Shown here: one piece after another, positions 37,830 to 51,900 of the stretch | How the letters are laid out: every line of letters starts with the position of its first letter | Numbering within the stretch: the first letter of the stretch is position 1 | Assembly (NCBI GenBank): GCA_034509495.1 | Contig: CM067522.1 | Location: 13,083,171 to 13,147,170, forward strand | Reading direction: 5' to 3' | Length of the DNA stretch: 64,000 bases | DNA from: Acestrorhynchus altus | Taxonomy: Eukaryota > Chordata > Actinopteri > Characiformes > Acestrorhynchidae | The notes under the pieces: model-generated | Told to the model about the DNA's origin: nothing | The model's input: the letters and a program-made list of their open reading frames with translations, nothing else | The model's database searches: none | Position numbers and translations under genes: made by a program

Positions 37830-40800
37830 ACAACCTTAATCACTAAAGACCTGCTTAGACCATCCTACCCTTTTGCAGATAAAGTTGCTATTGAGCTGGA
37901 TTTTTCAGTAAGGTACAGTTCCTTATAAAATAAAACCACATTCACAATTCCCTGTAGGCAAACAGAAAGCAACGGTCAATGTTTTTTTCCAAGATAAAAT
38001 TTATTTCATGTGGTAGTCAACTGACAAACATTTAATGTGGATACAGATCTCTTTAATCGAAGAATAAATATAGAACATAGATGAGATGCTAGATTTGTTA
38101 TTGTAGTTGAGCCAAAAAGAAAACTACAGTACCTTATGTAAACTTACCTGAAATACATGAGAAGGAAAATACCAAAAACCAAAACTAGATCTTCCCAACA
38201 TTTGATAAAATTGTGAGAATGTATCTGCATAGATGTACCAGCGTGCTTCAGCTCAGTTCTCCCCATGTTGCGTTACGGCATTCATTCCACGTGTGAACTT
38301 AAATTCAAACACAAACATTTCAGCTTATTTAAGACCATATAAATTAATACACTTTGAGCTGTTCATGTCAGAGCTTTAAGAAATTGAGCAGGATATATAG
38401 AAATTAGCTAAGGTGGAAGCCCTGAAAAGATAAGACTAACGTAGTAAGCTCATCTAGACAAGCTCTCATGTAGACAAGACTGTGTGACAGCTCCAGTTTA
38501 GTTCACTGAGCAGGTAGTCAGTATAGTGGCAGAACGTGTACAGCAGTGGCACAAAAAAACAAGAAAAATGTGTGGGAAAATGATCCAACAGTAGGGCTGG
38601 GTATCATTCACAATTCTTCCAACACCAACACATTTCATTTGATATGGACTTTTGATCAATCCTTTAAGGCCTTCTTTTCAATTATAAACCAAGAGTGGGT
38701 GTGGCTTATACCAGATAAGTGTGAGAGGCTGGAAATGAGTATATTTTACAAACCACAATGAATTATAAGAAAATATATTACAGGAAAATAAATAATAACA
38801 ATGGGTTTGTATATGCAGTAAAATGATGCAGTAAATCTGAAAGGAGAACATAAATGGTCATAATGGCCAAAGTTATTACAAGAAATAAACGTTTACCTCA
38901 GCAGCATTAGATAAATTTAACAGCCTATTGTCTTTTCTCCCTTTTTTAAATCAATGATACAAAACATGCTTTTTGAAAAATGCATGGATAATCAGCTAAC
39001 CATGCTTCAATACAAAGGCATCATAATTAGTCCTGTTTAATTAGATCACATGTACTGCAGCTAATTTCAAATTGTACACTTGTATAAACCTAAACTCATT
39101 CTAAGACCCAGATTCAAATACTGGTTAAGCCTAGCCTTTAACCATATCATAAAGGCTCAGTTCTGGTATATAGAGAAGGTTTAATCTATATCTGTAGAAC
39201 CGATAGCAATGTTCTAGAGTTCTAGATATGCTGAAGAATGTGAGGTTCTTTCCATTAAGTGTCTGGGGGAAAAGAAATCCCCATATTTCCACAAAATTGT
39301 TTTGCACATTACTGCTGTCCAACAAATGCCATCTACATTTGTTGTCTGTTTTCAGTTTTCTCTATCGTTTGAACCCTGTAACTGTTTTGTACACTGTAAA
39401 TAATTCTGGATGAATAGACCATTAAAAATGCTCTAATATTACCTGGAATAGACTCTTGTTTTACATTAACTTTCATTCAAAGATAAGAACCTTTTGCCTT
39501 CTCCTGTAAAGTCACCATTTTAGAGATACATGTTTTATATTGGACAGCGATGATCTGCAGTAAAATGGCAGCAAACATCTGAAAGTGGAATATTGGCATG
39601 TAAGTGAAACTGAAAAGGTCACATTGGCTATGCATTTCTAACAACCTGCTCTTGACACATGTGCCATGTATTGCACAATTACTAAAGCAGTGGTAGATAA
39701 ACCACAACTGTATAATCAAGATGAAAATTTTATTTTAAGCATTTCATGGATATAGTCATCAACCGACATGTTTCCTTCCAAAGAGATCATAATTAGTCTT
39801 GTGTAATTAGATGTAGGGCAGCGAATTTTAAATGTAACTGTACTACGAGTTTGTCAGTCTGTCAAAACACAGTGATGCATATCACTAATCATAAGACTTA
39901 ATATTTTGATCTCTGAAAATATTGTACAATATGTTCAGTTTCCAACCCCTGCTTTCAAGTAAAGTCTCATTTCTATCCTAAAAGCAGACTCAATCTATAT
40001 CTGATTAGACTGATTTCAACTGTTAACTGCAGTAACTTCTCTGATGACTTAACAGCCCATCAGCAGTGCAGATTTTAGAAGAATACTACAAAAGCATGAG
40101 CTGAAGAGCAAAGTTCCAAATGTTCAGGCGTTAATTTTCTACTGAATGCTATAAATTTGTTTTTATTCTCATTTCTATTGAGGTAATTCAGTCAGTATTA
40201 TAAAAGCATGGAATTTCAATACCCAGCCCTATCTAGATGTGCCAGTTTCCTTCTTCTTCACCAGTTTGGCCCATGGAAGCACAGAAGAAAAAGACATGTC
40301 TGATTCCACACATCTCTGAACAAGAAACAAAACAAAAAAACTCACCCGACCAGAAACAAGATAACTGTTTCAAGTAACAGGTATGTAACAAGAAGACTTT
40401 TCAAATTGTCATGACAAGTCTCAGTTTGGTGCAAAGCAACTATACAGGATTCACTCATTTTAAGCATGTGAAGCTTTGTGTAAGATGGGTTGATCACTTT
40501 TTAAAGCTATCCTTCATTACGATCACATGTCAGCTGTGGAACCATATTCTCAGCCTTTGTGCTAAGAACAGAAGTCAAAATCCTAACTCACCTAACTGAT
40601 ATTAAACATGAGCACCTGCTGACACAAGAACACAAAACAGGTTTCCTTTTGCCAAAAGATAATGGAGAGAAGGCAGTCTAGCTTTCAACACATTTGGCTA
40701 TACCAGGAAAGTGGGCTGGAGAGAAGGAAGAATGGACTTTATTGCCAAGCAAAAAACCAGCCATCCGCCAATTAAATCTACTACAGCACCTCAGAGCGAA

Positions 40801-42601
40801 CATGGTGCAAGAGAGACACTCCAGAAAGGCCAGATATCCCAAGCCAAACTGAAATAGCCCTAGATAAAAGACACTACAGGAAGATGGAGGCAAAACACTG
40901 TATGCTTGTATATAGTCACTGTGCAAGTGTGCAAATATTTCCTAAGATGAATAGTACACTTCTAGAAACCTAATCTTAAAGACAGTGTTTTTCAGACACA
41001 GCTTAAGCCCAGCACTCATCTAATATATAAAGTCTGGAATTTCCCTCAATTCCAGCCTACAAGCAGGATCAATCCGTATCTGAGGAACTAATTTTAAGAT
41101 GTTCTAGAGTTCTAGACACACTAAAGAATATCAGATTATTTCCATTAAGTGTTTTAGTGTATAAAAAGCCAAAAATTCCAGGAAATAGTTTTGCATATGC
41201 AGTAAAGTGATATCGAAAATCTGATTTGACAGGGTCATATTGGTTATGCATTTCTAATATCCAGAGCTCTACAAATGTGCCATAAATCACACTGTCTACT
41301 GGTGAAATGCTTATTACTTTTCTAGGAGTTACTACACATTGGCAATTATTACAGCAGGGATGGATAAACCTTAACTGCCTAAAAGTTCATTAGCTGTAAT
41401 AAACCATAAAATGAGAGAAGCTACCATAAATCAGATTTTTTTTCTTATTTTTTGCATAAATATAATCATATCATAAGTAGTGTTAAAAATAAGCAGCATC
41501 TGTCAACCCAGGCCTGGTAAAGCCTTGTTGTGTGGGTGCAGAAAATAAGCACCATTCGACAAAGTGTTAGACTTACACTGGTAGCTTGTACTGATTCTAA
41601 TAAGATCAACACCATCCACACGGTCAGACGAGTGGAGGAATAGACTTGTACTCCATATGCTGAAATTCCCCTTCATATGGAAAACGCCATGCTCATGTGA
41701 TACCAAACTAATTGAAACAGATAAACATCAACCACACAGTTTGTGCTTAAACACAGACATTCAACTGATGATCTTTGTTGTTCTAGAGTGTAACAAATGT
41801 GCTTCTATGAGATTAAAGAGTTGAATGTGTGAGGCCTGAGCCACTGATACAGCAACTGAGACAACCTAAACAAAACCTTAAAATCCCATGAGTGCCCATT
41901 CATCAGCTTGGTATAAAAGTAGTAATAAATATTGATCACAAAAGGCTCAACCCACTCCACTGTTTTAAATGCTTTTGAGAAACAGTAAAAATCCTAGATT
42001 GTGCTCAAACTACCAAATCTGGTCGTAGCAAAAATGCTCAGATATCTGTATGCGTGTATAAAAGCTCAAAGAGGGGATGGAGACAGGCATCCACACCCTG
42101 TGCGCTCTTGATTAAACAAAAGGGAAAAAGTGGGTCACAATCACTTCGGGCTCCAAGACTTCCCCAAAGTGTGCACTGAAGTCTCTCGACAGGAACTCTA
42201 CAACTGAAGGCAGCATCATAATATCCTGCAGCCATTGAAGTTGTGGAAGACAGGGAAAAAAAAACAAAACAAAAAAACAAAACAACACCAAACTTAAATC
42301 CAAAACTTGAGAAAGAAAATGCTATCAAAAGTTGTACATAACTGACAAAATATCAAAACAGACCTGAGATATCAAGATATCAAGTACCTGACCTAAAGCA
42401 GACACTGCAGACCAGCCAAATCAGACGAGTGTCACTCTGCCAAGGCTCATCATTGGTTTTCCATTATGAAGGGGAATTCGCTCACTGACAAACTGGAGTC
42501 TGGCCACTTTCAGAGGGCGGGGCATAGGCAGGCGGTGCCATAAAACTAAGTTGACCTATCGAGGCTCTTCCCACGTCCTTGTGGGTGCAGCGCTTCTTGG
42601 G
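37830..42601. other. intergenic or ptar1 3' UTR region with diverged duplicated segments
   Basis: No coding frame recognised. Several motif chains recur: ATGTTCTAGAGTTCTAGA...TCCATTAAGTG at 39210 and 41098; ATGCAGTAAA...TCTGA at 38813, 39550 and 41196; TCATAATTAGTC at 39019 and 39786. TAGGGCTGGGTAT at 38593 and its inverse AATACCCAGCCCTA at about 40219 may be ends of one element. A possible ptar1 poly(A) signal, AATAAA on minus, is at 40738-40743; the 3' end is otherwise unknown. Confidence 0.45.
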
Positions 42602-42950
42602 CTACTGATGTATGACAGAGTCCAGCCACTTCCTGTAAGCATTGGCGAAGCGGCCTTGCTCTGGACTCCGGCAACTGCTCAGGATTTTTGAAACAAACAC
42701 ATGTTCAGAGGGGAGGCTGGGGCAGGGAGGCACAGGCCCTCTCTTCAGTCGCTTGGTGTCCTGCGTATAGCCTCCATGCTTGTTACTGTCTGGCACACAG
42801 TCCACGTCCATGGCCTGCGAGCTCCTGCCTTCCTTGTGCTGTTCTGAAGCCTCGTTGAGGAGAGCGGCGGTGTGTGTGAGGACCAGAGACTGAGGCCCTG
42901 CAGCCTGACTGTGCTTCCGCCAGTGGTGCCAGAGATAAAACACATGGCGT
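42602..42950 (-). CDS. ptar1: ptar1 coding exon 7 (last) with stop
   Basis: Acceptor TCAACAG|ACGCCAT. Codes RHVFYLWHHWRKH, a variable loop containing AMDVDCVPDSNKHGGY and TQDTKRLKRGPVP, then FANAYRKWLDSVIHQ and TAG at 42604-42602. Matches the human loop AMEVDG...KQGYSQETKRLKRTPVP. Confidence 0.96.
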
Positions 42951-45900
42951 CTGTTGAGGAAATAAGTTCATAATGAACATCATTAAATGAAAGGCAGCAC
43001 TGTTGAATGTTGAAGGCATTAACCCAACTTAAATTAATAAATAAATAAACTGTATAAATATTTTATATGAAAATGCGAATTTATATGATAAAGGACACTT
43101 AAAGTGCCCCCTTCCCAATATCAGTCTGAACACAGTTGCACCCAGAAGGAAGTATGGTATTGCAATGCTATTCAGAAGTAAGATCAAAATTACCAGGAAT
43201 AATAAATGATTAAAAATGTAGGCTGATATGAGCTACACATACAGAAGTAGCGTACCTCAGTATGGCATTGGGTTTAACGTAACATGTCAGATGTCTCGAA
43301 ATGGAGTTGCAGAGGTTCGTAACAGTGTCAGGCAATAATCCATCTCATGCAACTAGAATATTCTTACTGCAGATTGTAGTAGGGCTGGAGTGGTAGTATT
43401 CCACACTGGATATATGGAATATTGGGATCAAATACCTTCTCTGATTTAAGTGTCCATTACCGAACGCTATTGGCACTCTCCCCGTATCCCATACAATAGA
43501 AGGGTACCTAACATAGTCCCCAGCTCCGATACAACAGCTAACTGATGCCTCTGCTGGCCAGCAATGCAGGATGGTATGATGCAGGAACAGAACGCTAACT
43601 ACCTACCCAGAGTTAGCATGACCAATGACTCTGACTCCCCCTGTTTTTTGTTTTTTTTTGTCATTTTTATATATTTATTTTGACAGCAAAGATGTCCTCC
43701 TTGCACGCCTCCCATGAGGTCTCCTAATTTGTTGCCATGACTATATAATAATACATTGAGCTGAATGCTTATGCATTAATAAAATGAATAATAGAACATT
43801 AAAGCCATAGTAATAGCATTACAGTAAGAGAAGGGTCTCCCATACTGTAACTGCAGTGGAAACATCATAGGAAATCAGCTCCATCTGCTGCTATGACATG
43901 CACTGGAATGACAACACAAGCTCAGGAGGTATAAACACCATTCACAGAGCAGCTGCTGTCCTCCCAAGCCCTGAGAGAAAGAGTGCGAGAACAAGAGTGG
44001 GTGAGAGAGAGAGGGGGAATAAAAAGAGATCGAAAAAAAGTCCCCCTTCAGTGAGCTATGGCTCTGCAGCAGAGGATCATCCATCAAACTATAACACTGT
44101 GCTATAAACACATCAGGCCAGTCCAGGAGAAGGCCAAGGACAGCCTGCTCAAGACAAAGTCACACTGCTCACACAACACTGCACCGCCAGACTGGCTCAA
44201 GCTGGCTCTGATAGTGACTGATGGAGCAACTTCCATCAGCACAGCATGCAGCTGCAGAACACATTCTACCTGATCTCCAATCCAGATGGAGATTAATATG
44301 AAGAGCCACTTAATGGAACTCCGGCTAATGTCTTTCACAGCCCAAATGGTGCAGAGTCACAAAAGAGGACATATCTATTAGTAAGACTTGAATGGGTTTT
44401 AACTCATCATTTTGGATCAATGTCACTCCACAAAGAACCTCACTTGGTAGGCCCCCAGGCCACCTGGGTGATCAGTAGCCATGATAGAAATGACCTGACA
44501 ATCAAGTTACAGTAATTTACATTCAGAGAAACCATCACGTTCCCCATTTTATGCAATTTACCACCTGACTGACAATCTTACTAAATAGATTGTGGAGCAT
44601 TTAATCCATAACAATTATCCAAAAATATACATGCATAAAGAAAATCACTGCTTCCTGAAGTAGACAAATATTGAAGAGTGTAATTTGAAGATGAACTAAT
44701 TATAACACTGACCAAGAAAGTTAAATAAATGATATTCAATATAATGAAATTAGTTTTTATGAACCATGTTTCAGAACTGAACTTCCGTGCCTGCTGCTAA
44801 TAATCATGTACTGGGCCTACTCGGACTTGCCCAGTACTGGCTATGTGTATCTCTGACACTTCCTATGACACTATATAGTATTAATTTGTATTAATTTGAC
44901 AAAGGATGTTTGAATTAGATTACACTTCTTGTGTGGACAACTTAAGTTGCGTACTAGCTAGTCATTTCTAAACATCATCCAAAAACGGAAGGAGCATGGC
45001 ACAAGTGCAAACCTACCAAGACATATCTTAGAGCACCAATTATTGAAGCAGCCAAGAGGCCCATGGTCAATTTGGAGGAGCTGCACAGATCCATAGCTCA
45101 GTTAGGAGAACCTGTCCACAGGACAACTACAGTGTCTTGATAAATTATTAACCTTTTACCTATTATTTTGGTACATTACAACCTGTATTTAAAATGGTTT
45201 TCAATCTGAACTGTATGAGATCCATCTTCACAAAATACTAATGAAATGAAATGAGAAATCTACATATAAAAATCATTTGGGAATTGGCATGTACAAATGT
45301 ATTCACCCCCTTTGCTATGTAGCTCCTAAATCTAGTTAGCCCTTTAGCCTGCTCACCTGTGGCACCACAATGTCTCATGGCCTGGGTACGACTCTATGAG
45401 GTCAGTGCAGAGTTCCATCTCCTCATGGAAGAGCAGAGGGATGGTGCTGACGTGGGGGTCTTCTGCTGCCCCCGCTGTGCCCTCTCCATTAGTGTGGGGA
45501 ATCTGGTGGGATTCATTTGGGGGATGGGGAGGGAGGTGTAGATTCCCTGTCTGCAGCCTCTCCCATGACTGACCCAGCTCACCCAGAAGAGCCTTCAGCA
45601 GGAACTGGCGGTAATGGAAGCCGCTATGGTCGGAAACATGCATGGAGACCCAGAGCTTCGTGGAGGAGAGTTCATCATGAAGAATCTACAGTAGGAGAGC
45701 ACAGGCACATCATTGATGATTCAAAATCAATGTTTTTCCTAACATGAACATGGCCATTATGTGACACTCATCTTTGATGGGATACAGACACCAGTCTCTC
45801 AGACATTTTTTTACCAGCTACTCAATCAGAATTGCACTTGTTGAGTGTTCACGTGGGTAGAATACTTGCTGTATTTGATTTTTCACATCATTCATTTTTA

Positions 45901-48900
45901 TAACTTAAGGAATTTCACCGTTTATGATTCAGACAACAACTCGTAACATAATATAACTGACATTCATCTTAAATATTAACCAATAATTACTGATTTATGC
46001 ATTTGAGAACTGAACATAAAAGTAGGCAACTACCAAAAAGCTGATCATAGTCTGTGTTAACAGGCAAAGTTGTTTTTTCTCATTCAAAAATAGGTCACCA
46101 AGTTTGGTTTTCTATCTACTTCATACTGTGGACCACGCCCGGGGAAACAGGCGTGACTAGAGAGACCCAATGCAAATTTCAGCACAGAGGGTCACAGACA
46201 AGAGCAGGGGTGAGTCAAAGTGAGCTTTGTTTACATGTGCCCCTGTCACAAACACCCAAAGCAACTTAAATAATCTCAGACCAAATGGGCTGTTACTGCG
46301 GGAATGGAGCTAGAGTTCAATAAGGTGCGAGTCTAAGGCTGTTTGTCAATATACATTCTTGTGTGCTCTATTGTCCTCGTATTCTTGCTAAAGGTCATCT
46401 TGCACTGCCAAAGCTGCATTCAAATACTCAATACTGCTGGTGACTTGCCAGCAAGAACAACACACAGCATTTAGTGATGACACCATGACAGAAAATGCTG
46501 GTCAGATCCACACTCGAACATTTAAGCGCTCATATTTAAAAAAAAATGGCACACCTGGGTCCGCTGTTACAGATGAGATGAGAAATGGGTAGTGAAGCTG
46601 TGAAATCTTAGCTCGAGATGATAGTTTATTTTGTTATGCTGTGAGGCTTGTATGCCCTCCTGTGGTAGCTTTAGCTTAAGAAATAAACAGCACATCGATT
46701 GTCCACCCTTGTGTTCTGAGGAGTTTGTTCTTGCAATGTAATTTGTCTAGAAGGTTCTTCCCAAGATCACAAGTTCATTCTTAGCATTCTTGGTATTCAG
46801 AATGTGTGGCTTCTTGTAGATATGTTCACCAGTCTCTTCCTCTCTCCTCCCCTCTGTGGTGGAAGGATCCTTATTTGCATCACTGGGCCTTGCAGTCTTA
46901 AGGTCCCCCACTGCCACTATGCACTGTTATATATACACTTTTTCTGCTTGAGAAAGGTTTGTTGGATTTATAATGTGCTTTTAAATCATATTTTCTACAT
47001 ATGATATTCCTGACACCTAAGAGGGTGAAGACAAGCATATGCCTCCTGCGATTCATGTGGCGCCAACCACAGCCCCTTTTCAAACCACAGCCATTGCATC
47101 ATTGGTGGGCAGCCAACACACTTGTAGGAAAGCACCGGGTCCCCTGCCACAATACCACAGTTAACAGATGCATATGCCAGCCTTACACCTGGGTTATAAG
47201 AAGCATTGCTAGTAAGTGATGGGCAGCTAAAATTAACTAATTGTTCCATCCGAGAAAAGGATTACAGGTCAAAACACAAGTTCTAATAAGAGTCTGATAA
47301 AAAACGTTAAAGTAAATGTGCATAAAGATACACATTTCTGCTTGCACAGGTGAATTCACACACTAGGGGCAGTGAGCAGATGTGCCTGGAACGGTGGGCA
47401 GCCCTATCCAGCCCCAACCCTGCATATGGAGTAGTGTATGGAGTATGGAGAGTTAAGTGCCTTGCTCAAGGGCACTTCAGCTGTGTCCTGCCAGTTCAGG
47501 GAATCCAACCAGCCAACCTAACCACCAGACCACAGCTGCCCCAATTATAGACTGATGACTACAGATTATCCATAATCCAGCCTATGCTAATAAACTGCAC
47601 TGAACAAAACATTCAGGTATAAACATAAATAATCAGCTAGTTCAAATTTTTGTGAGCTACACAGAATAAGAAAATGGAAAGTGACCTTTCCAAGTAATGT
47701 TTCTATTCTGATACAGTAAAGGATGATCACATTTTTATTATAATTCCTTAAACCAGTTCAATGATTTGGACCCATAACACCAAGTGTTATATAAAAGAAA
47801 TTGACCTGACCTGAAATCACCTGAAATGATTTGCAGGAGAATTACAGGTAAATTCTTCCAGCCAGCAGGCTGAAATTCTTCTCTGCAAACAGACTGAATT
47901 CACATTTAGGAGTGGAGCAAAGCCCAAATAAGACTTCATCTGAAAAGAGATAATAGCTAGCAGCTTTAGTGCTTGCCTTGTTAACCAATTAGCCTTAAAA
48001 TAGAATCAAAATGGTTGTTGGGTGCAAATCTGTTTTGAACCATTACAAGCACTGGCCCCTCCTGTTTGGTTTCAGGACCTGAGGCTCAGATTGTCCCCGA
48101 GAACATTTGCCTAATTCTGAATCCCATTAAGAGCCGATAAAGACACATCAAACGGCCTGAGATTCAGTGAACCCTGAGATCTAATAAGCTCTCCTACCAG
48201 CACAGTTCCAGCGCTCTCTACAATGAGAAAATACTCCAGTACAAAGCAGGTCACCTCTCACAGCCCCAAAGGGGCTTCAGTAAGAACCAGACAGCAGGAA
48301 TAGACAGGAATAAGGTCAAACAGCATCAAAACAAATTTGACACACTGTACCTTTGGGATGTTATTTCCGTTGTTTACGCTGAACATTATTTAGTAGCAAG
48401 TCTAATAGTCACACAAAACATATAAACCTCATACTGGACACCCACACCTCACCCCACACTATTTATGATGTGTGAAGTTTACCTTTAGATTGCCTTTGGC
48501 CATGTGCTGCAGGACCCAGATGCGGTGGGACCAAGCATTGTAGTTACTGGGGTAGCGTCCAGCGGCTTCTGCACACACTTTCATCTCCTCCTGAAGTGCT
48601 CTCTGCAGCTGCTCATTTTGCCGGCTCCTCTCAGCCTCTCCCTGGGCCTCAGCCTGGCCTTGCTGCTCCTTCTGCCCCGAGCCAGAACACCACCACTCCT
48701 TCTGCAAGCTCTGTAGTACCCACCGCCTACCATACACAGAGAGACACACACCAAATCAACAACCATTAATCTAATGAACAGAGATTGTAGATGACTGTTT
48801 TAAATGTTACTAATAGTCTTTTGGAAAAAGCTGGTAAGTAATGCGACTGTACAGCAGTCACCGTTTCCCACAATATGAAAACATTGCCACAGATGTATCA

Positions 48901-51900
48901 ATTAAAAATGCCAATAGGACTAAAATCATTTGCAGAAAGTTGTAAAATCAACAATATATCAAATTTTCAAATCAAACAACCTGCCTCTATCCACATGGTT
49001 CTTTCACTTCAGATGCTGCTTCTGAATCTCAGCTTCTTAAACGCACTTTTACAGCTCTCCATGAGGAGTGATTTATTCTGCTCAGCATTCCCACATAATG
49101 CTGCTGTAAATCAACAACACGACTGCAGTTTACAACGTTTTGAGAATTAAGCTGTAATAAAATTATTGCTATTATTTGAAGCATGCCAGTCTAGCTCAAC
49201 TAGGGCTGAGTTTTTTATTATTGTGTAAAATCAGGAAAAGCGGATCCACATTATCTTAATCCTTTTACTTTCATTTAGCTCCTTTGCTTAGAGCATTTGC
49301 ATTATTAAGTAGTTGCTGCCTCCTATTTTACTGACTCAGTAAACTGTTAATGTGATATTACAACATGATCATTTTCTTGTTTTAAACAGTTTCAAATATT
49401 CATATTTACAATACACTGTCCGACCCCAATGCAAATTACACGCTACAAAATATAACGTTCTGGTGTTTAGTTCATTATATGTCATAAAACTTCACATTGT
49501 GTCTGAATTTAATGATCAATAGACCAAGACAAATGCTCCAAAGGGTCTTTTTTTTAAATAAAATCTTTTTACAATGACTTTTATTGAACATTAAGCTTTT
49601 TTCAAGATGCATTTTTTGCGACACTGATATGTTTCTTAAACAATAAATATAGAAACACTTTTAATTGCCCTTCTAAACCATAGGTCTGCAACCAATCAGG
49701 AAATAGAAAGTCAAGGTTAGAGAACAGCCCCCCTTCCTTCTTCCAGATTTCTACCATATCCAAAGAAGCAGAACAGTGTGACCCGCATTTCCACCAAACT
49801 CTTAGGGGACCTGATGACTACATCATCCACCAACACTCACAGCTGTCAGCACCTGATGTGAAGTGCTGGACTGAAAAAAATATGCTCTAATGGAGTTCTT
49901 AAAATAGCAGTTCGGCTCGGACCAGGCCAGAATGCAGGATTGCGTAACTTCATTGAGATTTTTAATATTTCAAAGACCTGCTCATCTGACCTCATTTAAA
50001 TGGATGCAGAGAGAAAACATTCTTTGGAGAACATCTGTGGTAGTGGCCTTAATTGGGTTAGGATGCAGAAAATTCATTCTGCTTTAATAATTTAGTAAGA
50101 TCACACATTTTTGTACATACACCAGCGGCACATACAGTTCACATACTTTCAAAGGGAAAGAACCAAAAGCAGCCTGACCTATGTATCCATGTCTCTGGAC
50201 TCTTAGGATACTTGGTCAGTGCTAATTTGCCCAAGTAGAGGTCCTTCTCTGGATTCAGCACACCACACTGAAGCAGCTCTTTCCTGCAAATAAAACAAAC
50301 TAGGTCACAAAAAGTTATAATCTAAGAAATCTGGAACAATTTAATAACTGATGGGTTTAGATCAGACATGAATTCACTGCTGACAAGAGCTCCCTCTATT
50401 GGACAATATGCTGTATTCTAACAATGTTCATTCCTAATAAAATCAGAGAATCTGGGTATTAAATCAATATGTAAGACGCGGACAGGGTCCTAGCTAACTG
50501 TCGAAGCAATTTCTTAAATTCAGCTCCTGGTGAAAATGGAGAATGCTGGCTGAAGAACCAATTCACAATTAATGACTGGCTAAATGAAAGGTCTTCATTG
50601 GTTTTTCAAAAAGATATTCATTAAGAAATTCATAGGACTCTGTAAAAACAGACAGTGATTCAGCTATTACAAAAAAATGTACAACCAGTCAGCAAACATG
50701 ATAATACTCTCTAAAAATAGATATCCAGTCTGTTCTATTTGAGGAACATGAAAAGAGAGCAAGCCATCCTCCGGGTTCTTAAACGTATTTCCAAGATTTG
50801 ATTTTAGCAGGCTGTGACCAGTTTTATATAACTCTAAAGCTACAGCACAGAATAACTCAAGTGACTCAGTACCTGACATTCCAAGCTGTGGTAAAGTCTG
50901 GGTTTAGTAGCAGTAGTGTGCAAGTGATGTCCACCAGGGCTGAGTGGGAGAAAGAGAAAGAAAATTGGTCATCTGTTATCATTAGCTCCCTGGACACCAC
51001 TTCCCTCTCCTTCCTGATACAAGCACTGCCAATATAAGTTCTCACAGGCTACCTCAAAGTTCCACTTGTGTCTTTGTAACATCTTCACTACAATTTATAT
51101 GTGATACATGAAGCAGTGATATTAGTCCTTGTTCTCACCCTCTCTGTCCAGCCACTGCTTGCGTTGTCGGTAGAGCAGCAGCTTGTTGTGCACGTAGGGC
51201 AGGAGGAACTTCACACACCAGCTTTCCACTCCCAGTTTATTCTCCTCCAAGACGATGGGGCTTCTGTTGTATCTCGCTTCCGGGCACAATATGAGACCGA
51301 TCTCATCTCTGCAACAGAAGAAGAAGCAGGGCAATTAGTAAATAAATTAACAAACGACACACAATAAAACTGGCAGAACGTTACCAGGTTCCATTCTGCC
51401 CAGAAGGGTCTCTCAGCAACAAGACAAAGAACAGAGCTGAAGCCAGCTCCTGCAAATCAGGTCATCTGAGATGAAAAAACAGATCCAACCTGTAGGACTG
51501 AAGATTCACCTTCGCAAGCAGCGCATACTTGACTTAATGCATGCATGGTAATCATTCATGTGCTTGAGAAATCTAAGCATGGTTACACTATACACCTCTT
51601 CTAATAAACCAAATGTGCTACTTTAAGATGCACCTGTTGCTGATGTAGGCTCTCACAAGCAATCACTATAGAATAGGAACATTCTGGAGCAGCCACTTGT
51701 GAGCCTATGGTCACCATGCCCAGTGCCAAACATTAGTTAGAGCAGCAATCTCAACCCTGGTTAAAGGGGGAATGCTAAAGCAGTAAAACTACCAAAATTT
51801 GCAGAGCACTGTTGCCAGGACCTGGGTTGAGAAACACTGAGCAAGAGGGGAATGAGGCCTCCTGGCACTGGGCTGTGAAGCAGTGGAATTGTGTTGTCTG

